From positions 1-6,784 of the forward strand of contig JAJZUK010000062.1 in the NCBI GenBank assembly GCA_021847125.1: a stretch of 6,784 nt of DNA, written 5' to 3'. Origin of the DNA: Pseudomonadota bacterium. GTDB taxonomy: Bacteria > Pseudomonadota > Gammaproteobacteria > Burkholderiales > SG8-39. A program made the translations under genes and the position numbers. Positions within the stretch are counted from its first letter, which is position 1, and every line of letters starts with the position of its first letter. The notes beneath the pieces were generated by a model that was given only the letters and a program-made list of their open reading frames with translations, had not been told where the DNA came from and ran no database searches. Below, piece by piece: positions 1 to 6,137 of the stretch.

Positions 1-124
1 AATCATGCCAGATTTTTCCATGCTCACGAACCCCGCAAACCCTTATTCCATGCGGCTTTCAGACGATTCACCCTTTCGAAACACCCACTTGATTTGCAGA
101 AGAGCCATTGTTTTTTTGCGGCGC
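1..124. other. Non-coding flank downstream of the FNR-like gene
   Basis: No reading frame here looks like a recognisable protein. It lies after the stop codon of the minus-strand FNR-like gene. Read on that strand, the stop is followed by a run of seven A, not a T-tract, and I see no hairpin that would make an intrinsic terminator. The region may hold the promoter of whatever gene lies beyond the window edge, but no convincing -35/-10 pair stands out. Confidence 0.4.
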
Positions 125-877
125 TCAGCCCGAGTGCCGCGCGTTGGCGACGATCTGGTGCAGCTTCTCGACGTCGAGGACTTTCAGTTCCTTGTTGTGC
201 ACGCGGATGACGCCGGCTTCGTCGAACCTGGACAAGGCGCGGCTGACGGTTTCCTGTGTCAGTCCGAGGAAGCTGCCCAGGTCGAGGCGGGTCATGCGCA
301 GATTGAAACGGGTGTCGGAGTAACCGAGGCGCGCGTAGCGCTCGCCCAGGATCAGCAGGAACGCCGCCACCCTGGATTCCGCGCCCAGCGATCCCAGGAG
401 CCACATCTGCATGTGCTCGCGCGTCAGCTGGCGGCTCAGCAGGCGGTAGACGAATTGCTGCAGTGCCCCGGCCTTGCCGCCCAGGTGGGCGAGCCGCGGG
501 AACGGGATGATCGCAACTTCGCTGTCTTCGAGCGCCACCGCCTCGGTGCGGTAGTGCTGCGCCTCGATACCGTCCAGACCGAGGATGTCGCTTGCCATCG
601 GAAAGCCCAGCACCTGGTAGCTGCCGTTCACGTCGAGCAACACGGTTTTGAAAGTGCCGGAGCGGATCGCGTAGATGGGCCCGAACTGGTCGCCGGCGCG
701 ATACAGCGCCATGCCCTGCTGCACGCGGCGCAGCGTAAAGCTCACGTTATGCTCGACCTCGATGCCATCGAGCCCGATTTTCAGCAGCGCCGCGAGTTCC
801 TGCAGGCTCAGCGAAGCGGCCCCGCTCGGTGCCGGCGTTCCAATCTGTGTCTCGTGCAATACGGCGCGTTGTTGCAT
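125..877 (-). CDS. Cysteine-free FNR-like Crp/Fnr family transcription regulator
   Basis: Predicted cytoplasmic DNA-binding regulator of the Crp/Fnr superfamily, 250 aa. An N-terminal cyclic-nucleotide-binding-like beta-roll (about 30-130) carries FNR-type motifs such as YRAGD, IYAIRSG and ILGLDGI. A long dimer helix follows, then a winged HTH (about 180-240) with recognition helix LTQETVSRALSRF. E209, S212 and R213 match by number and identity the FNR residues that read TTGAT half-sites. The ATG at 877 is preferred because AGGA lies 8 nt upstream and the resulting length equals that of E. coli FNR. An in-frame TTG at 916 would add 13 residues. There is no cysteine anywhere: the four 4Fe-4S ligands of classical FNR are absent and Ala stands at position 122. 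A cluster-based oxygen response is therefore unlikely. The CRP cAMP-binding motif is also not seen. Alternatives are a DNR/NNR- or FixK-like role. The family call is firm; the signal is unknown. Confidence 0.9.
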   Translation of the reverse strand: MQQRAVLHETQIGTPAPSGAASLSLQELAALLKIGLDGIEVEHNVSFTLRRVQQGMALYRAGDQFGPIYAIRSGTFKTVLLDVNGSYQVLGFPMASDILGLDGIEAQHYRTEAVALEDSEVAIIPFPRLAHLGGKAGALQQFVYRLLSRQLTREHMQMWLLGSLGAESRVAAFLLILGERYARLGYSDTRFNLRMTRLDLGSFLGLTQETVSRALSRFDEAGVIRVHNKELKVLDVEKLHQIVANARHSG

Positions 878-915
878 GGCGATGTTCCTACGGTGGGACT
901 CGATGGCTTGAGTCA

Positions 916-921
916 AGTGTA
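916..921 (-). promoter_or_regulatory. Possible -10 element for the FNR-like gene
   Basis: On the minus strand this reads TACACT, a 4/6 match to the sigma70 -10 hexamer, about 40 bp upstream of the chosen ATG at 877. No good -35 lies 16-18 bp upstream, so any promoter here would probably need an activator. The inverted repeat at 963-986 would be centred about 65 bp upstream of the inferred start of transcription (near 909), a normal place for an activator. This is inference from spacing only. Confidence 0.3.
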
Positions 922-962
922 GGGGCGGCGCAGAAGCAGGGATATCGGGCAGGCCTGAACTT

Positions 963-986
963 GGACTACCGGATTTACGGTAGTCC
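963..986. promoter_or_regulatory. Perfect 9-bp inverted repeat, candidate response-regulator operator
   Basis: GGACTACCG (963-971) and CGGTAGTCC (978-986) are perfect reverse complements around a 6-base centre. The repeat lies between the response regulator stop (997) and the FNR-like start (877). The core can be read as two 7-mers, TACCGGA and TACGGTA, separated by 2 bp. That is the 7-2-7 tail-to-tail layout known for NarL-family sites. No T-tract follows on either strand, so a classical intrinsic terminator is less likely, although the hairpin could still act in the RNA. Binding by the neighbouring NarL/FixJ-type regulator is inferred. Confidence 0.5.
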
Positions 987-996
987 GGCCTCAGCC

Positions 997-1713
997 TCAG
1001 ACAGAGGCGAGTCCTTCGCGTATCGCGTACCGGGTCAGGTCGGCCACATTATGCAAATCGAGCTTGCGCATGATATTGCGCCTGTGCACTTCGACCGTGC
1101 CGGTCGCGATGGACAAGGCATCGGCTATTTGGGCGGAAGACTTGCCGCCCGCCAGCAGTTGCAGCACTTCGCGCTCGCGCCGCCCCAGCGTTTCGCTGCG
1201 TTTGCGCCGCATCGAGCGCTTGCGCAGGCTGTCCACCAGCGCGGCGGCGGCTTCCGCATACAGAAACGTTTCGCCTTTGGCCACGGCGCGGATGCCGCGC
1301 AGCAGTTCCTCGCTGCCCGTGGATTTGTCGACGTAGCCGCGGGCGCCCGCCTCGAGCATCTGCAGCACCATGCGCCGGTCGGCGAAGCTCGACAGGCCCA
1401 GCACCTTGATGCCGGGGTTTTCGGCCAGCATGCGCCGGGTGGTTTCGATGCCGCTCATTCCCGGCAGGCCTATGTCCATGACCACCACGTCTGGCGCGAG
1501 TGCGCGCGCGTGCGCAAGCGCCGCAGTGCCGTTGTCCGCCTCGGCGACCAGAACGATGTCCGCGGCATTTCCGACGATCACGCGCAGCGCCTCGCGCAGC
1601 ATCCTCTGCGCATCCACCAGCATTACGCGGATGCCCGCGGCCGGGCGCGGCGCAGACGGCTTGCGCTGCCTGTACGCGCTTGGCTTCCTCGGCGGCGCTG
1701 CGGATCGGGGCAT
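997..1713 (-). CDS. NarL/FixJ-type response regulator with atypical acidic pocket
   Basis: Predicted cytoplasmic two-component response regulator, 238 aa from the ATG at 1713. A Pro/Arg/Lys-rich tail of about 28 residues comes first and contains RKPSA twice. The receiver domain spans about 29-150, with phosphoacceptor D79 (VVVMDIGLPG), S107 and K129 (GYVDK). A LuxR/GerE HTH occupies about 170-238 (TLGRREREVLQLL, then GTVEVHRRNIMRKL). The usual acidic pair after beta-1 is D33-A34 in place of two acidic residues, so one Mg2+-coordinating side chain is missing. The start is uncertain: upstream in-frame Met codons overlap the nitroreductase, and an internal ATG just before LVD would remove the tail. 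The gene follows the nitroreductase stop by 41 bp and may share its transcript. No histidine kinase is in the window, so the input signal is unknown. Confidence 0.9.
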   Translation of the reverse strand: MPRSAAPPRKPSAYRQRKPSAPRPAAGIRVMLVDAQRMLREALRVIVGNAADIVLVAEADNGTAALAHARALAPDVVVMDIGLPGMSGIETTRRMLAENPGIKVLGLSSFADRRMVLQMLEAGARGYVDKSTGSEELLRGIRAVAKGETFLYAEAAAALVDSLRKRSMRRKRSETLGRREREVLQLLAGGKSSAQIADALSIATGTVEVHRRNIMRKLDLHNVADLTRYAIREGLASV

Positions 1714-1754
1714 CGCTTGCCTACGCCGGCTGGCCGCGGCTTGCGAGTGCCGCG

Positions 1755-2351
1755 TTACAGCAGTTGGCACACTTCGTCGAATGCCGGCCGCGGGTTGCGC
1801 GGCATCACTTTCGACGGATCGCCGTAGCCGAGATTGCACAGGAAATTCGATTTGACCCCGGTGCCGGCGAAGAATTCGGCGTCCACCTTGGCATTGTCGA
1901 ATCCCGACATCGGGCCGCAGTCCAGGCCGACCGAGCGCGCAGCCAGGATGAAATAGCCGCCCTGCATCGAGCCGTTGCGAAACGCAGTCTTCTCGGCATG
2001 CGCCTTCTTCTCCTCGCCTGCAAATATGCCGCGCGCGTTCTGATTGTGCGGAAACAATTTCGGCAGCAGTTCATAGAATTCGGTGTCGTAGGCGATGATG
2101 GCAGTCACCGGCGCCGCCATCGTCTTGTCGACGTTGCCCGGATTGAGCGCCGGCTTCAGCCTTTCTTTCGCCTCGCGGCTGCGCAGGAACAGGAGGCGAG
2201 CCGGATTGGTATTCATGGTGGTGGGCGCCCATTTCATCAGTTCGTAGAGTTCGCGCAATTGTGCGTCGTCGACCGGCTTTGCCAGCCAACCGTTTTGCGA
2301 GCGCGCGTTGCGGAAAATCAGGTCCAAATCTGCAGGGCTGAGCATCATCAT
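1755..2351 (-). CDS. RutE-like nitroreductase family flavoprotein (putative malonic semialdehyde reductase)
   Basis: 198-aa protein of the nitroreductase (FMN-dependent NAD(P)H oxidoreductase) superfamily, closest by eye to E. coli RutE of pyrimidine degradation. Shared stretches are NGW near the N-terminus, [15 protein letters not shown] (RutE has LMKWGPTSANCSPAR), [44 protein letters not shown] and NLGYGDPSK. Length matches RutE (about 196 aa). RutE is assigned to reduction of malonic semialdehyde to 3-hydroxypropionate, but close relatives act as general nitro or quinone reductases, and no other rut gene is nearby, so the substrate is open. Three ATG codons in a row open the gene (2351, 2348, 2345) and the first is taken. 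The Shine-Dalgarno is weak (GAG about 6 nt upstream). A TATAAT lies 26 bp upstream. The gene is first in a minus-strand series leading to two regulators. Confidence 0.88.
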   Translation of the reverse strand: MMMLSPADLDLIFRNARSQNGWLAKPVDDAQLRELYELMKWAPTTMNTNPARLLFLRSREAKERLKPALNPGNVDKTMAAPVTAIIAYDTEFYELLPKLFPHNQNARGIFAGEEKKAHAEKTAFRNGSMQGGYFILAARSVGLDCGPMSGFDNAKVDAEFFAGTGVKSNFLCNLGYGDPSKVMPRNPRPAFDEVCQLL

Positions 2352-2377
2352 CGGGGTCTCGTTGGAGTGAAAGCACG

Positions 2378-2383
2378 ATTATA
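2378..2383 (-). promoter_or_regulatory. Perfect TATAAT -10 upstream of the nitroreductase gene
   Basis: The minus strand reads TATAAT exactly, 26 bp before the first ATG of the nitroreductase. That would place the RNA start near 2371 and give a short leader. The -35 region at 17 bp spacing (2401-2406, AAAGGC) is poor, so the promoter may be weak or activator-dependent. It is the most likely promoter for the nitroreductase and perhaps the response regulator behind it. Confidence 0.5.
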
Positions 2384-2480
2384 GGCGAATGCGGCCGATC
2401 GCCTTTAGGGCCGTCGTGCCGCGCAGGCCGGCGTGATTTGCTTCGATGGGGGTGAAAATGCCGTGTTGGTGAGCGAAATC

Positions 2481-2550
2481 CGACATATTCATAATTTACT
2501 TTCGATATATATTTTATCTAATTGTTTTTTAATGAGTTAATAATTCCAAA
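2481..2550. other. AT-rich segment upstream of the dcw promoters
   Basis: Only 13 of these 70 bases are G or C, a sharp contrast with the GC-rich genes on both sides. There is no ORF of note. It lies just upstream of the extended -10 at 2555-2563, so it could serve as an UP element for the RNA polymerase alpha subunit, as bent DNA, or as a site for a nucleoid protein. I see no DnaA-box cluster that would suggest an origin. Confidence 0.5.
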
Positions 2551-2554
2551 CGCA

Positions 2555-2563
2555 TGCTACAAT
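2555..2563 (+). promoter_or_regulatory. Extended -10 promoter, distal dcw promoter candidate
   Basis: TGCTACAAT is an extended -10 (TGn followed by TACAAT, 5/6 to consensus). The -35 region 16-18 bp upstream is poor, as is usual for extended -10 promoters, and the AT-rich stretch before it may compensate. Transcription would start near 2570 and give a leader of about 140 nt before mraZ, running through the proximal promoter and the TGGGN boxes. Confidence 0.5.
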
Positions 2564-2609
2564 CGCTTTTAAGCCTTTGTCTCAATTGGAGAAATCTTTA
2601 ATTTAGCCC

Positions 2610-2638
2610 TTGACCGGAACATTTATCTCCTCTAAAGT
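2610..2638 (+). promoter_or_regulatory. Sigma70 promoter for mraZ and the dcw cluster
   Basis: TTGACC (2610-2615, 5/6 to consensus) and TAAAGT (2633-2638, 4/6) are separated by exactly 17 bp. The inferred start is near 2645, about 65 nt before the mraZ ATG. The first TGGGN box begins at the last base of the -10 and the others cover the start and early transcribed region, which suits repression by MraZ of its own operon. The promoter is predicted from hexamers and spacing only. Confidence 0.6.
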
Positions 2639-2672
2639 GGGGAATAGTAGTTTTTAGTGGGAAATTATGGGA
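2638..2672 (+). promoter_or_regulatory. MraZ operator: TGGGN boxes at 10-bp period
   Basis: TGGGG at 2638, TGGGA at 2658 and TGGGA at 2668 lie on one 10-bp grid. The missing grid position (2648) reads TAGTT, a decayed box. Direct TGGGN repeats with 5-nt spacers upstream of mraZ are the established binding sites of MraZ in other bacteria, where MraZ represses its own operon. Position and period support this strongly; binding is inferred. Confidence 0.75.
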
Positions 2673-2677
2673 TTTCC
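2660..2677. repeat. Short inverted repeat over the last MraZ box
   Basis: GGAAAT (2660-2665) and ATTTCC (2672-2677) are perfect 6-bp inverted arms around TATGGG. The element encloses the third TGGGA box and lies in the predicted mraZ leader. It may be chance, or a weak RNA hairpin or an extra operator feature. Confidence 0.35.
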
Positions 2678-2710
2678 TGCTCGAACCGCTTAAATCAATA
2701 AGGGGGGACG

Positions 2711-3154
2711 ATGTTTCAAGGTGCGGCAGCCTTAAGCCTCGATGCCAAAGGGCGGCTGACCGTTCCCACGCGGCATCGCGATGCGCTGCTGGAAAAATCC
2801 TCCCCTCCCCATCTCGTCCTCACCGCGCATCCCGATGGTTGCCTGCTGCTCTATCCGACGAGCGCCTGGGGGCCGATACGCGCGCGCGTCATGGCCTTTC
2901 CTGCGCTCGATGCGCGCTTTTCGGTATGGAAGCGGCTGCTCGTGGGTTTTGCCGAGGAAGTCGAAATCGACGCCGCCTGGCGCGTCCTGATTTCCCCTGA
3001 GTTGCGCAAGTTCGCGGCGCTGGAAAAACAAGTGATGTTGGTCGGGCAGGGCAGTCATTTCGAAATCTGGAATCAGGATACCTGGGAAAAACAATTGCAG
3101 CAGTTGACGGCGCAGACCCAGCTGCCGCCGGGGATGGAAGATTTTGCTCTGTGA
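2711..3154 (+). CDS. mraZ: Transcriptional regulator MraZ
   Basis: 147-aa MraZ (E. coli 152 aa), a ring-forming DNA-binding protein with two AbrB-like swapped-hairpin domains. It binds TGGGN repeats before its own gene and controls dcw operon transcription. The first motif is D11-AKG-R15 within [16 protein letters not shown], and the second is D87-AAW-R91 within [14 protein letters not shown]. The DxxxR frame is kept in both, but the second has Trp at position 90 where Gly is usual. [13 protein letters not shown] near the C-terminus is typical of the family. ATG at 2711 follows a G-rich Shine-Dalgarno (AAGGGGGG, 2700-2707) and is the only ATG start among the dcw genes here. The stop overlaps the rsmH GTG in GTGA. 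The TGGGN array upstream fits autoregulation. Confidence 0.97.
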   Translation: MFQGAAALSLDAKGRLTVPTRHRDALLEKSSPPHLVLTAHPDGCLLLYPTSAWGPIRARVMAFPALDARFSVWKRLLVGFAEEVEIDAAWRVLISPELRKFAALEKQVMLVGQGSHFEIWNQDTWEKQLQQLTAQTQLPPGMEDFAL

Positions 3155-4128
3155 CCGCTGTTGCGGCTGAAGGGGCGCCGGCTGTGGCGGCGCAGGATGC
3201 GCACAAGACGGTATTGCTGCAGGAGGCGGTCGATGCGTTGGCGATATGCGCTGATTCGAAGCGTGCAGACGGTTGCTACGTCGATGCAACGTTTGGACGC
3301 GGCGGACACAGCCGACTGATCCTCGACCAACTGGGTGCGCGCGGGCGCTTGATCGCGCTCGACAAGGATCCGCAAGCGGTTGCGGCTGCAACAAGAATAA
3401 ACGATGCTCGATTTTGCATGGTGCACGCGAGCTTCGTCGAACTGGCCGGGGTGCTCGAGCGCCTCGGCCTGGAGGGTGTGGATGGGGTGCTGCTCGACCT
3501 AGGCGTGTCTTCGCCGCAGCTCGACGATGCTGCACGCGGCTTCAGTTTCCGCCGCGACGGCCCGCTCGATATGCGCATGGACACGAGCCAGGGGCAAACC
3601 GCCGCACAGTGGCTGGAAACGGCCAGTGAAGCCGAGATCAGGGAGGTGATCCGCGATTATGGTGAAGAACGGTTTGCTAAACAGATTGCAAAGGCGATTG
3701 TTGCTGCTCGGCAAAGAGGGCCAGTCCTCACCACAGGGCAACTTGCCGCTATCGTGGGTACGGCCGTCCGCACGCGGGAAAAAAACAAGGACCCGGCGAC
3801 GCGCACCTTCCAGGCTGTACGGATTTACGTCAATCAGGAGCTTGCGCAGTTGTCGTTAGCCCTGCCGCGAATCCTCGAGCTGCTGAACCCGGGCGCACGC
3901 CTGGCGGTGATCAGCTTCCACTCGCTCGAGGACCGTATCGTCAAACGCTTCATGCACGACTCGGCCCACTCGACTGCGCCGATCCGCCTGCCCTTGCGCG
4001 AGCGCGAACTGCCGCAGCCCGGGCTGCGCCTGATCGGCAGGCCGCTGCGCCCCTCGGCCGAGGAGATCGCCGCCAACCCGCGCGCGCGCAGTGCGACTCT
4101 GCGCGTCGCCGAACGCAGCGGAGCCTGA
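3151..4128 (+). CDS. rsmH: 16S rRNA (cytosine(1402)-N(4))-methyltransferase RsmH
   Basis: 325-aa SAM-dependent methyltransferase (old name MraW) that adds the N4-methyl group to C1402 of 16S rRNA in the P site of the 30S subunit. [10 protein letters not shown] (18-27) opens the conserved part. The SAM-binding motif is D45-ATFGRGGHS, followed by [30 protein letters not shown] begins at 113, then a PLDMRMD segment, and ISFHSLEDR at 254-262 is the late family signature. Length is close to E. coli RsmH (313 aa), with about 10 extra Ala-rich N-terminal residues. The start is GTG at 3151, sharing GTGA with the mraZ stop. A GGAAG 10 nt upstream can serve as Shine-Dalgarno. Placement inside the dcw cluster is the usual one. 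No key motif is missing. Confidence 0.97.
   Translation: MTAVAAEGAPAVAAQDAHKTVLLQEAVDALAICADSKRADGCYVDATFGRGGHSRLILDQLGARGRLIALDKDPQAVAAATRINDARFCMVHASFVELAGVLERLGLEGVDGVLLDLGVSSPQLDDAARGFSFRRDGPLDMRMDTSQGQTAAQWLETASEAEIREVIRDYGEERFAKQIAKAIVAARQRGPVLTTGQLAAIVGTAVRTREKNKDPATRTFQAVRIYVNQELAQLSLALPRILELLNPGARLAVISFHSLEDRIVKRFMHDSAHSTAPIRLPLRERELPQPGLRLIGRPLRPSAEEIAANPRARSATLRVAERSGA
4120..4123 (+). promoter_or_regulatory. Shine-Dalgarno that supports the TTG start of ftsL
   Basis: GGAG lies 6 nt before TTG at 4130, inside the last codons of rsmH. It supports the rare TTG as the ftsL start, because no ATG is found between the rsmH end and the membrane segment of FtsL. Confidence 0.6.
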
Positions 4129-4129
4129 G

Positions 4130-4411
4130 TTGGCGCGCCTCAACCTCATCCTGCTCGCGCTGCTCACCGCCTGCGCGCTCGGCCTGGTGACGTCGCAGGA
4201 CAAGACGAGAAAGCTGTTCGCCGAGCTCGAGCGCGAGCAGGAACAGGCGAAGCAGCTCGACGTCGAATGGGGGCAGCTGCAGCTCGAACAGAGCACCTGG
4301 GCGATGCATGCGCGGGTGGAGAAGATCGCGCGCGAGCGCCTGCACATGAGCCTGCCCGATGCGAAGCGCACGCAAGTGGTGATGCCTGCGACTGCGGGAG
4401 CGCAGCGGTGA
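4130..4411 (+). CDS. ftsL: Cell division protein FtsL
   Basis: 93-aa bitopic inner-membrane protein that joins FtsB and FtsQ in the divisome complex and helps activate septal synthesis by FtsW-FtsI. A very short cytoplasmic N-terminus (MARLN) is followed by one membrane segment (about 5-22, LILLALLTACALGLVTS). A periplasmic coiled coil comes next (about 25-62, rich in Glu, Lys, Gln and Leu) and then the family's terminal region with RVEKIARERLHMSLP. It is shorter than E. coli FtsL (121 aa), which has a longer cytoplasmic tail. The start is TTG, one base after the rsmH TGA, with GGAG 6 nt upstream. An in-frame GTG at 4091 lies within rsmH and would add residues unlike FtsL. The stop overlaps ftsI in GTGA. 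Sequence conservation in this family is low, so the call rests on topology, end motif and position. Confidence 0.9.
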   Translation: MARLNLILLALLTACALGLVTSQDKTRKLFAELEREQEQAKQLDVEWGQLQLEQSTWAMHARVEKIARERLHMSLPDAKRTQVVMPATAGAQR

Positions 4412-6135
4412 ACTACGCCGCCAGTCCGGTGCTCGCGCTGCGCCTGCCGCTGTGGCGCTCGCGCCTGCTGCTGGTGCTGGTTGCGGGCGGCTTTCTCGTG
4501 CTCGCCGGCCGCGCGGTCTACCTGCAGGGGCTGAACAACGATTTCCTGCAGCAAAAAGGCGAATCGCGCTACAGCCGCGTGCTCGAGATCAGCGCCACCC
4601 GCGGCAAGATCACCGACCGCCACGGCGAGGCGCTCGCGATAAGCACGCCGGTGAAATCGGTGTGGGCGATCCCGGAGGAGGTGCAGTTCTCCGGACAGCA
4701 GCGCGCCAGGCTAGCGGCCCTGCTGGAGATGCCGCCGCGGGAAATCGACAAGCGCCTGAACGATGCAACTGCGTTCGTCTACCTCAAGCGCCAGATTCCG
4801 CCCGAGGTCGCCGAGCGCGTGAGCGCGCTGCACATCCCGGGCCTGTTCCAGAATCAGGAATACCGCCGCTACTACCCCGGCGGCGAAGTCATGGCGCAAA
4901 TGCTCGGCTTCACCGGTGCCGACGACATCGGGCAGGACGGCATCGAGCTTGCGTTCCAGTCCACGCTTGCCGGCAAGTCCGGCAGCCGGCGCGTGATCAA
5001 GGACCGCATGGGACACATCGTCGAGGATACGGAATCGATACGCGAGGCACAGAACGGCGGCAATCTCACGCTGGCGCTGGACGCGAGACTGCAGAATCTC
5101 GCGTTCTCGCAGCTGAAACTCGCGGTGGACGGCAACAAGGCCAAAGCGGGCGCCATCGTCGTGCTCGACGCCAAGTCGGGCGAGGTGCTGGCGCTGGCCA
5201 ACCTGCCTACCTACAACCCCAACAACCGCAGCCGCCTGTCCGGCGCGCAATTGCGCAACCGTGTCATCACCGACACGTTCGAGCCGGGCTCCACGCTCAA
5301 GCCGTTCACGATTTCTGTGGCGATCGAGGAGGGAAAAGTCAGGCCGGACTCGATGATAGCGACCGCGGGCGGCACCTTCAGCATCGGCCGCGCGACCATA
5401 CACGACGCGCATCGCTTCGGCGACATGACCGTGGCGCAGGTGATCCAGCGCTCGAGCAACGTCGGCGCGGCCAAGATTGCGCTCGGTCTGAAGCCTGAGG
5501 ACATGTGGGCCATGTTCGACAAGGTCGGCTTCGGCGCCGCGCCGCGCCTCGGCTTTCCCGGCGCGGCCAGCGGCCGCTTGCGTCCGTACAAGAGCTGGCG
5601 CCCGATCGAGCAGGCCACGATGGCCTATGGCCACGGCATCTCGGTGTCGCTGCTGCAGCTCGCGCGCGCCTATACGATTTTTGCCGACGACGGCGAGCTC
5701 ATGCCGTTGTCGCTGCTGCGGGTCGATGCCCCGCTCGTAGGCAGGCCGATCATTTCCGCGGCGACTGCGCACAAGATGCGCGACATGCTCGAACTGGCGG
5801 TGCAGCCCGGCGGCACTGCACCGCAGGCGCGCGTGGTGGGCTATCGCGTGGCGGGCAAGACCGGCACCGCACACAAGGAAGAAAACGGCGGCTACGCCAA
5901 GGACAAATATGTGGCGTCTTTCGTGGGGCTGGCGCCGGCCTCGAATCCGCGCCTGGTGATCGCGGTGATGATCGATGAACCGAGCGCGGGCCAGTACTAC
6001 GGCGGGACGGTCGCGGCGCCGGTGTTCTCGGCGGTGATGGGCGGGGCCTTGCGCATGCTCGGCGTGCCGCCGGATGCGCCGCTCGAACCGCTGGAACTGC
6101 CGCCCGATGGCGCGCAAATCAAGGAGGGCGTTTGA
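4408..6135 (+). CDS. ftsI: Septal peptidoglycan D,D-transpeptidase FtsI (PBP3)
   Basis: 575-aa class B penicillin-binding protein (E. coli 588 aa) that cross-links septal peptidoglycan with FtsW. A short cytoplasmic tail is followed by one membrane anchor (about 18-38, LLLVLVAGGFLVLAGRAVYL). The periplasmic dimerisation or pedestal domain carries RGKITDRHGEALA and the NQEYRRYYPGG stretch. The transpeptidase domain has all three active-site motifs: S295-TLK (catalytic serine, in EPGSTLKPF), S349-SN and K484-TGT. The start is GTG at 4408, sharing GTGA with the ftsL stop and preceded 7 nt upstream by GGGAG (4396-4400). An upstream ATG in the same frame at 4267 lies inside ftsL and would prefix a sequence with no FtsI character. 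The protein appears intact and active. Confidence 0.97.
   Translation: MNYAASPVLALRLPLWRSRLLLVLVAGGFLVLAGRAVYLQGLNNDFLQQKGESRYSRVLEISATRGKITDRHGEALAISTPVKSVWAIPEEVQFSGQQRARLAALLEMPPREIDKRLNDATAFVYLKRQIPPEVAERVSALHIPGLFQNQEYRRYYPGGEVMAQMLGFTGADDIGQDGIELAFQSTLAGKSGSRRVIKDRMGHIVEDTESIREAQNGGNLTLALDARLQNLAFSQLKLAVDGNKAKAGAIVVLDAKSGEVLALANLPTYNPNNRSRLSGAQLRNRVITDTFEPGSTLKPFTISVAIEEGKVRPDSMIATAGGTFSIGRATIHDAHRFGDMTVAQVIQRSSNVGAAKIALGLKPEDMWAMFDKVGFGAAPRLGFPGAASGRLRPYKSWRPIEQATMAYGHGISVSLLQLARAYTIFADDGELMPLSLLRVDAPLVGRPIISAATAHKMRDMLELAVQPGGTAPQARVVGYRVAGKTGTAHKEENGGYAKDKYVASFVGLAPASNPRLVIAVMIDEPSAGQYYGGTVAAPVFSAVMGGALRMLGVPPDAPLEPLELPPDGAQIKEGV
6121..6127 (+). promoter_or_regulatory. Consensus Shine-Dalgarno AAGGAGG at the end of ftsI
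   Basis: AAGGAGG matches the anti-Shine-Dalgarno of 16S rRNA fully and lies in the last codons of ftsI. The nearest in-frame start downstream is GTG at 6138, 10 nt away, which opens a 25-codon ORF. The murE start is 80 nt further on, too far to use this site directly. It may also be chance, since it encodes Lys-Glu in FtsI. Confidence 0.45.
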
Positions 6136-6137
6136 AC

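Noticed and set aside
87..107. TTGAT at about 89-93 as half of an FNR box
   Set aside because: The other half-site at the correct spacing does not match, and single half-sites are frequent by chance.
110..124. T-run as an intrinsic terminator
   Set aside because: It is on the plus strand, where no gene ends. For the minus-strand gene it reads as an A-run, and no GC-rich hairpin precedes it.
907..917. Palindrome CTTGAGTCAAG as an FNR-type site
   Set aside because: FNR sites are TTGAT and ATCAA separated by 4 bp. Here TTGA and TCAA are 1 bp apart, so the spacing is wrong. It may be chance.
916..918. TTG at 916-914 as the start of the FNR-like gene
   Set aside because: The ATG at 877 has a good Shine-Dalgarno at 8 nt and gives a 250-residue protein whose numbering matches E. 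coli FNR. The TTG also falls next to the candidate -10.
5..922. A 305-codon open frame on the plus strand opposite the FNR-like gene
   Set aside because: The opposite strand encodes a clear FNR-family protein with full motifs and a Shine-Dalgarno. The plus-strand frame resembles no family and is a shadow.
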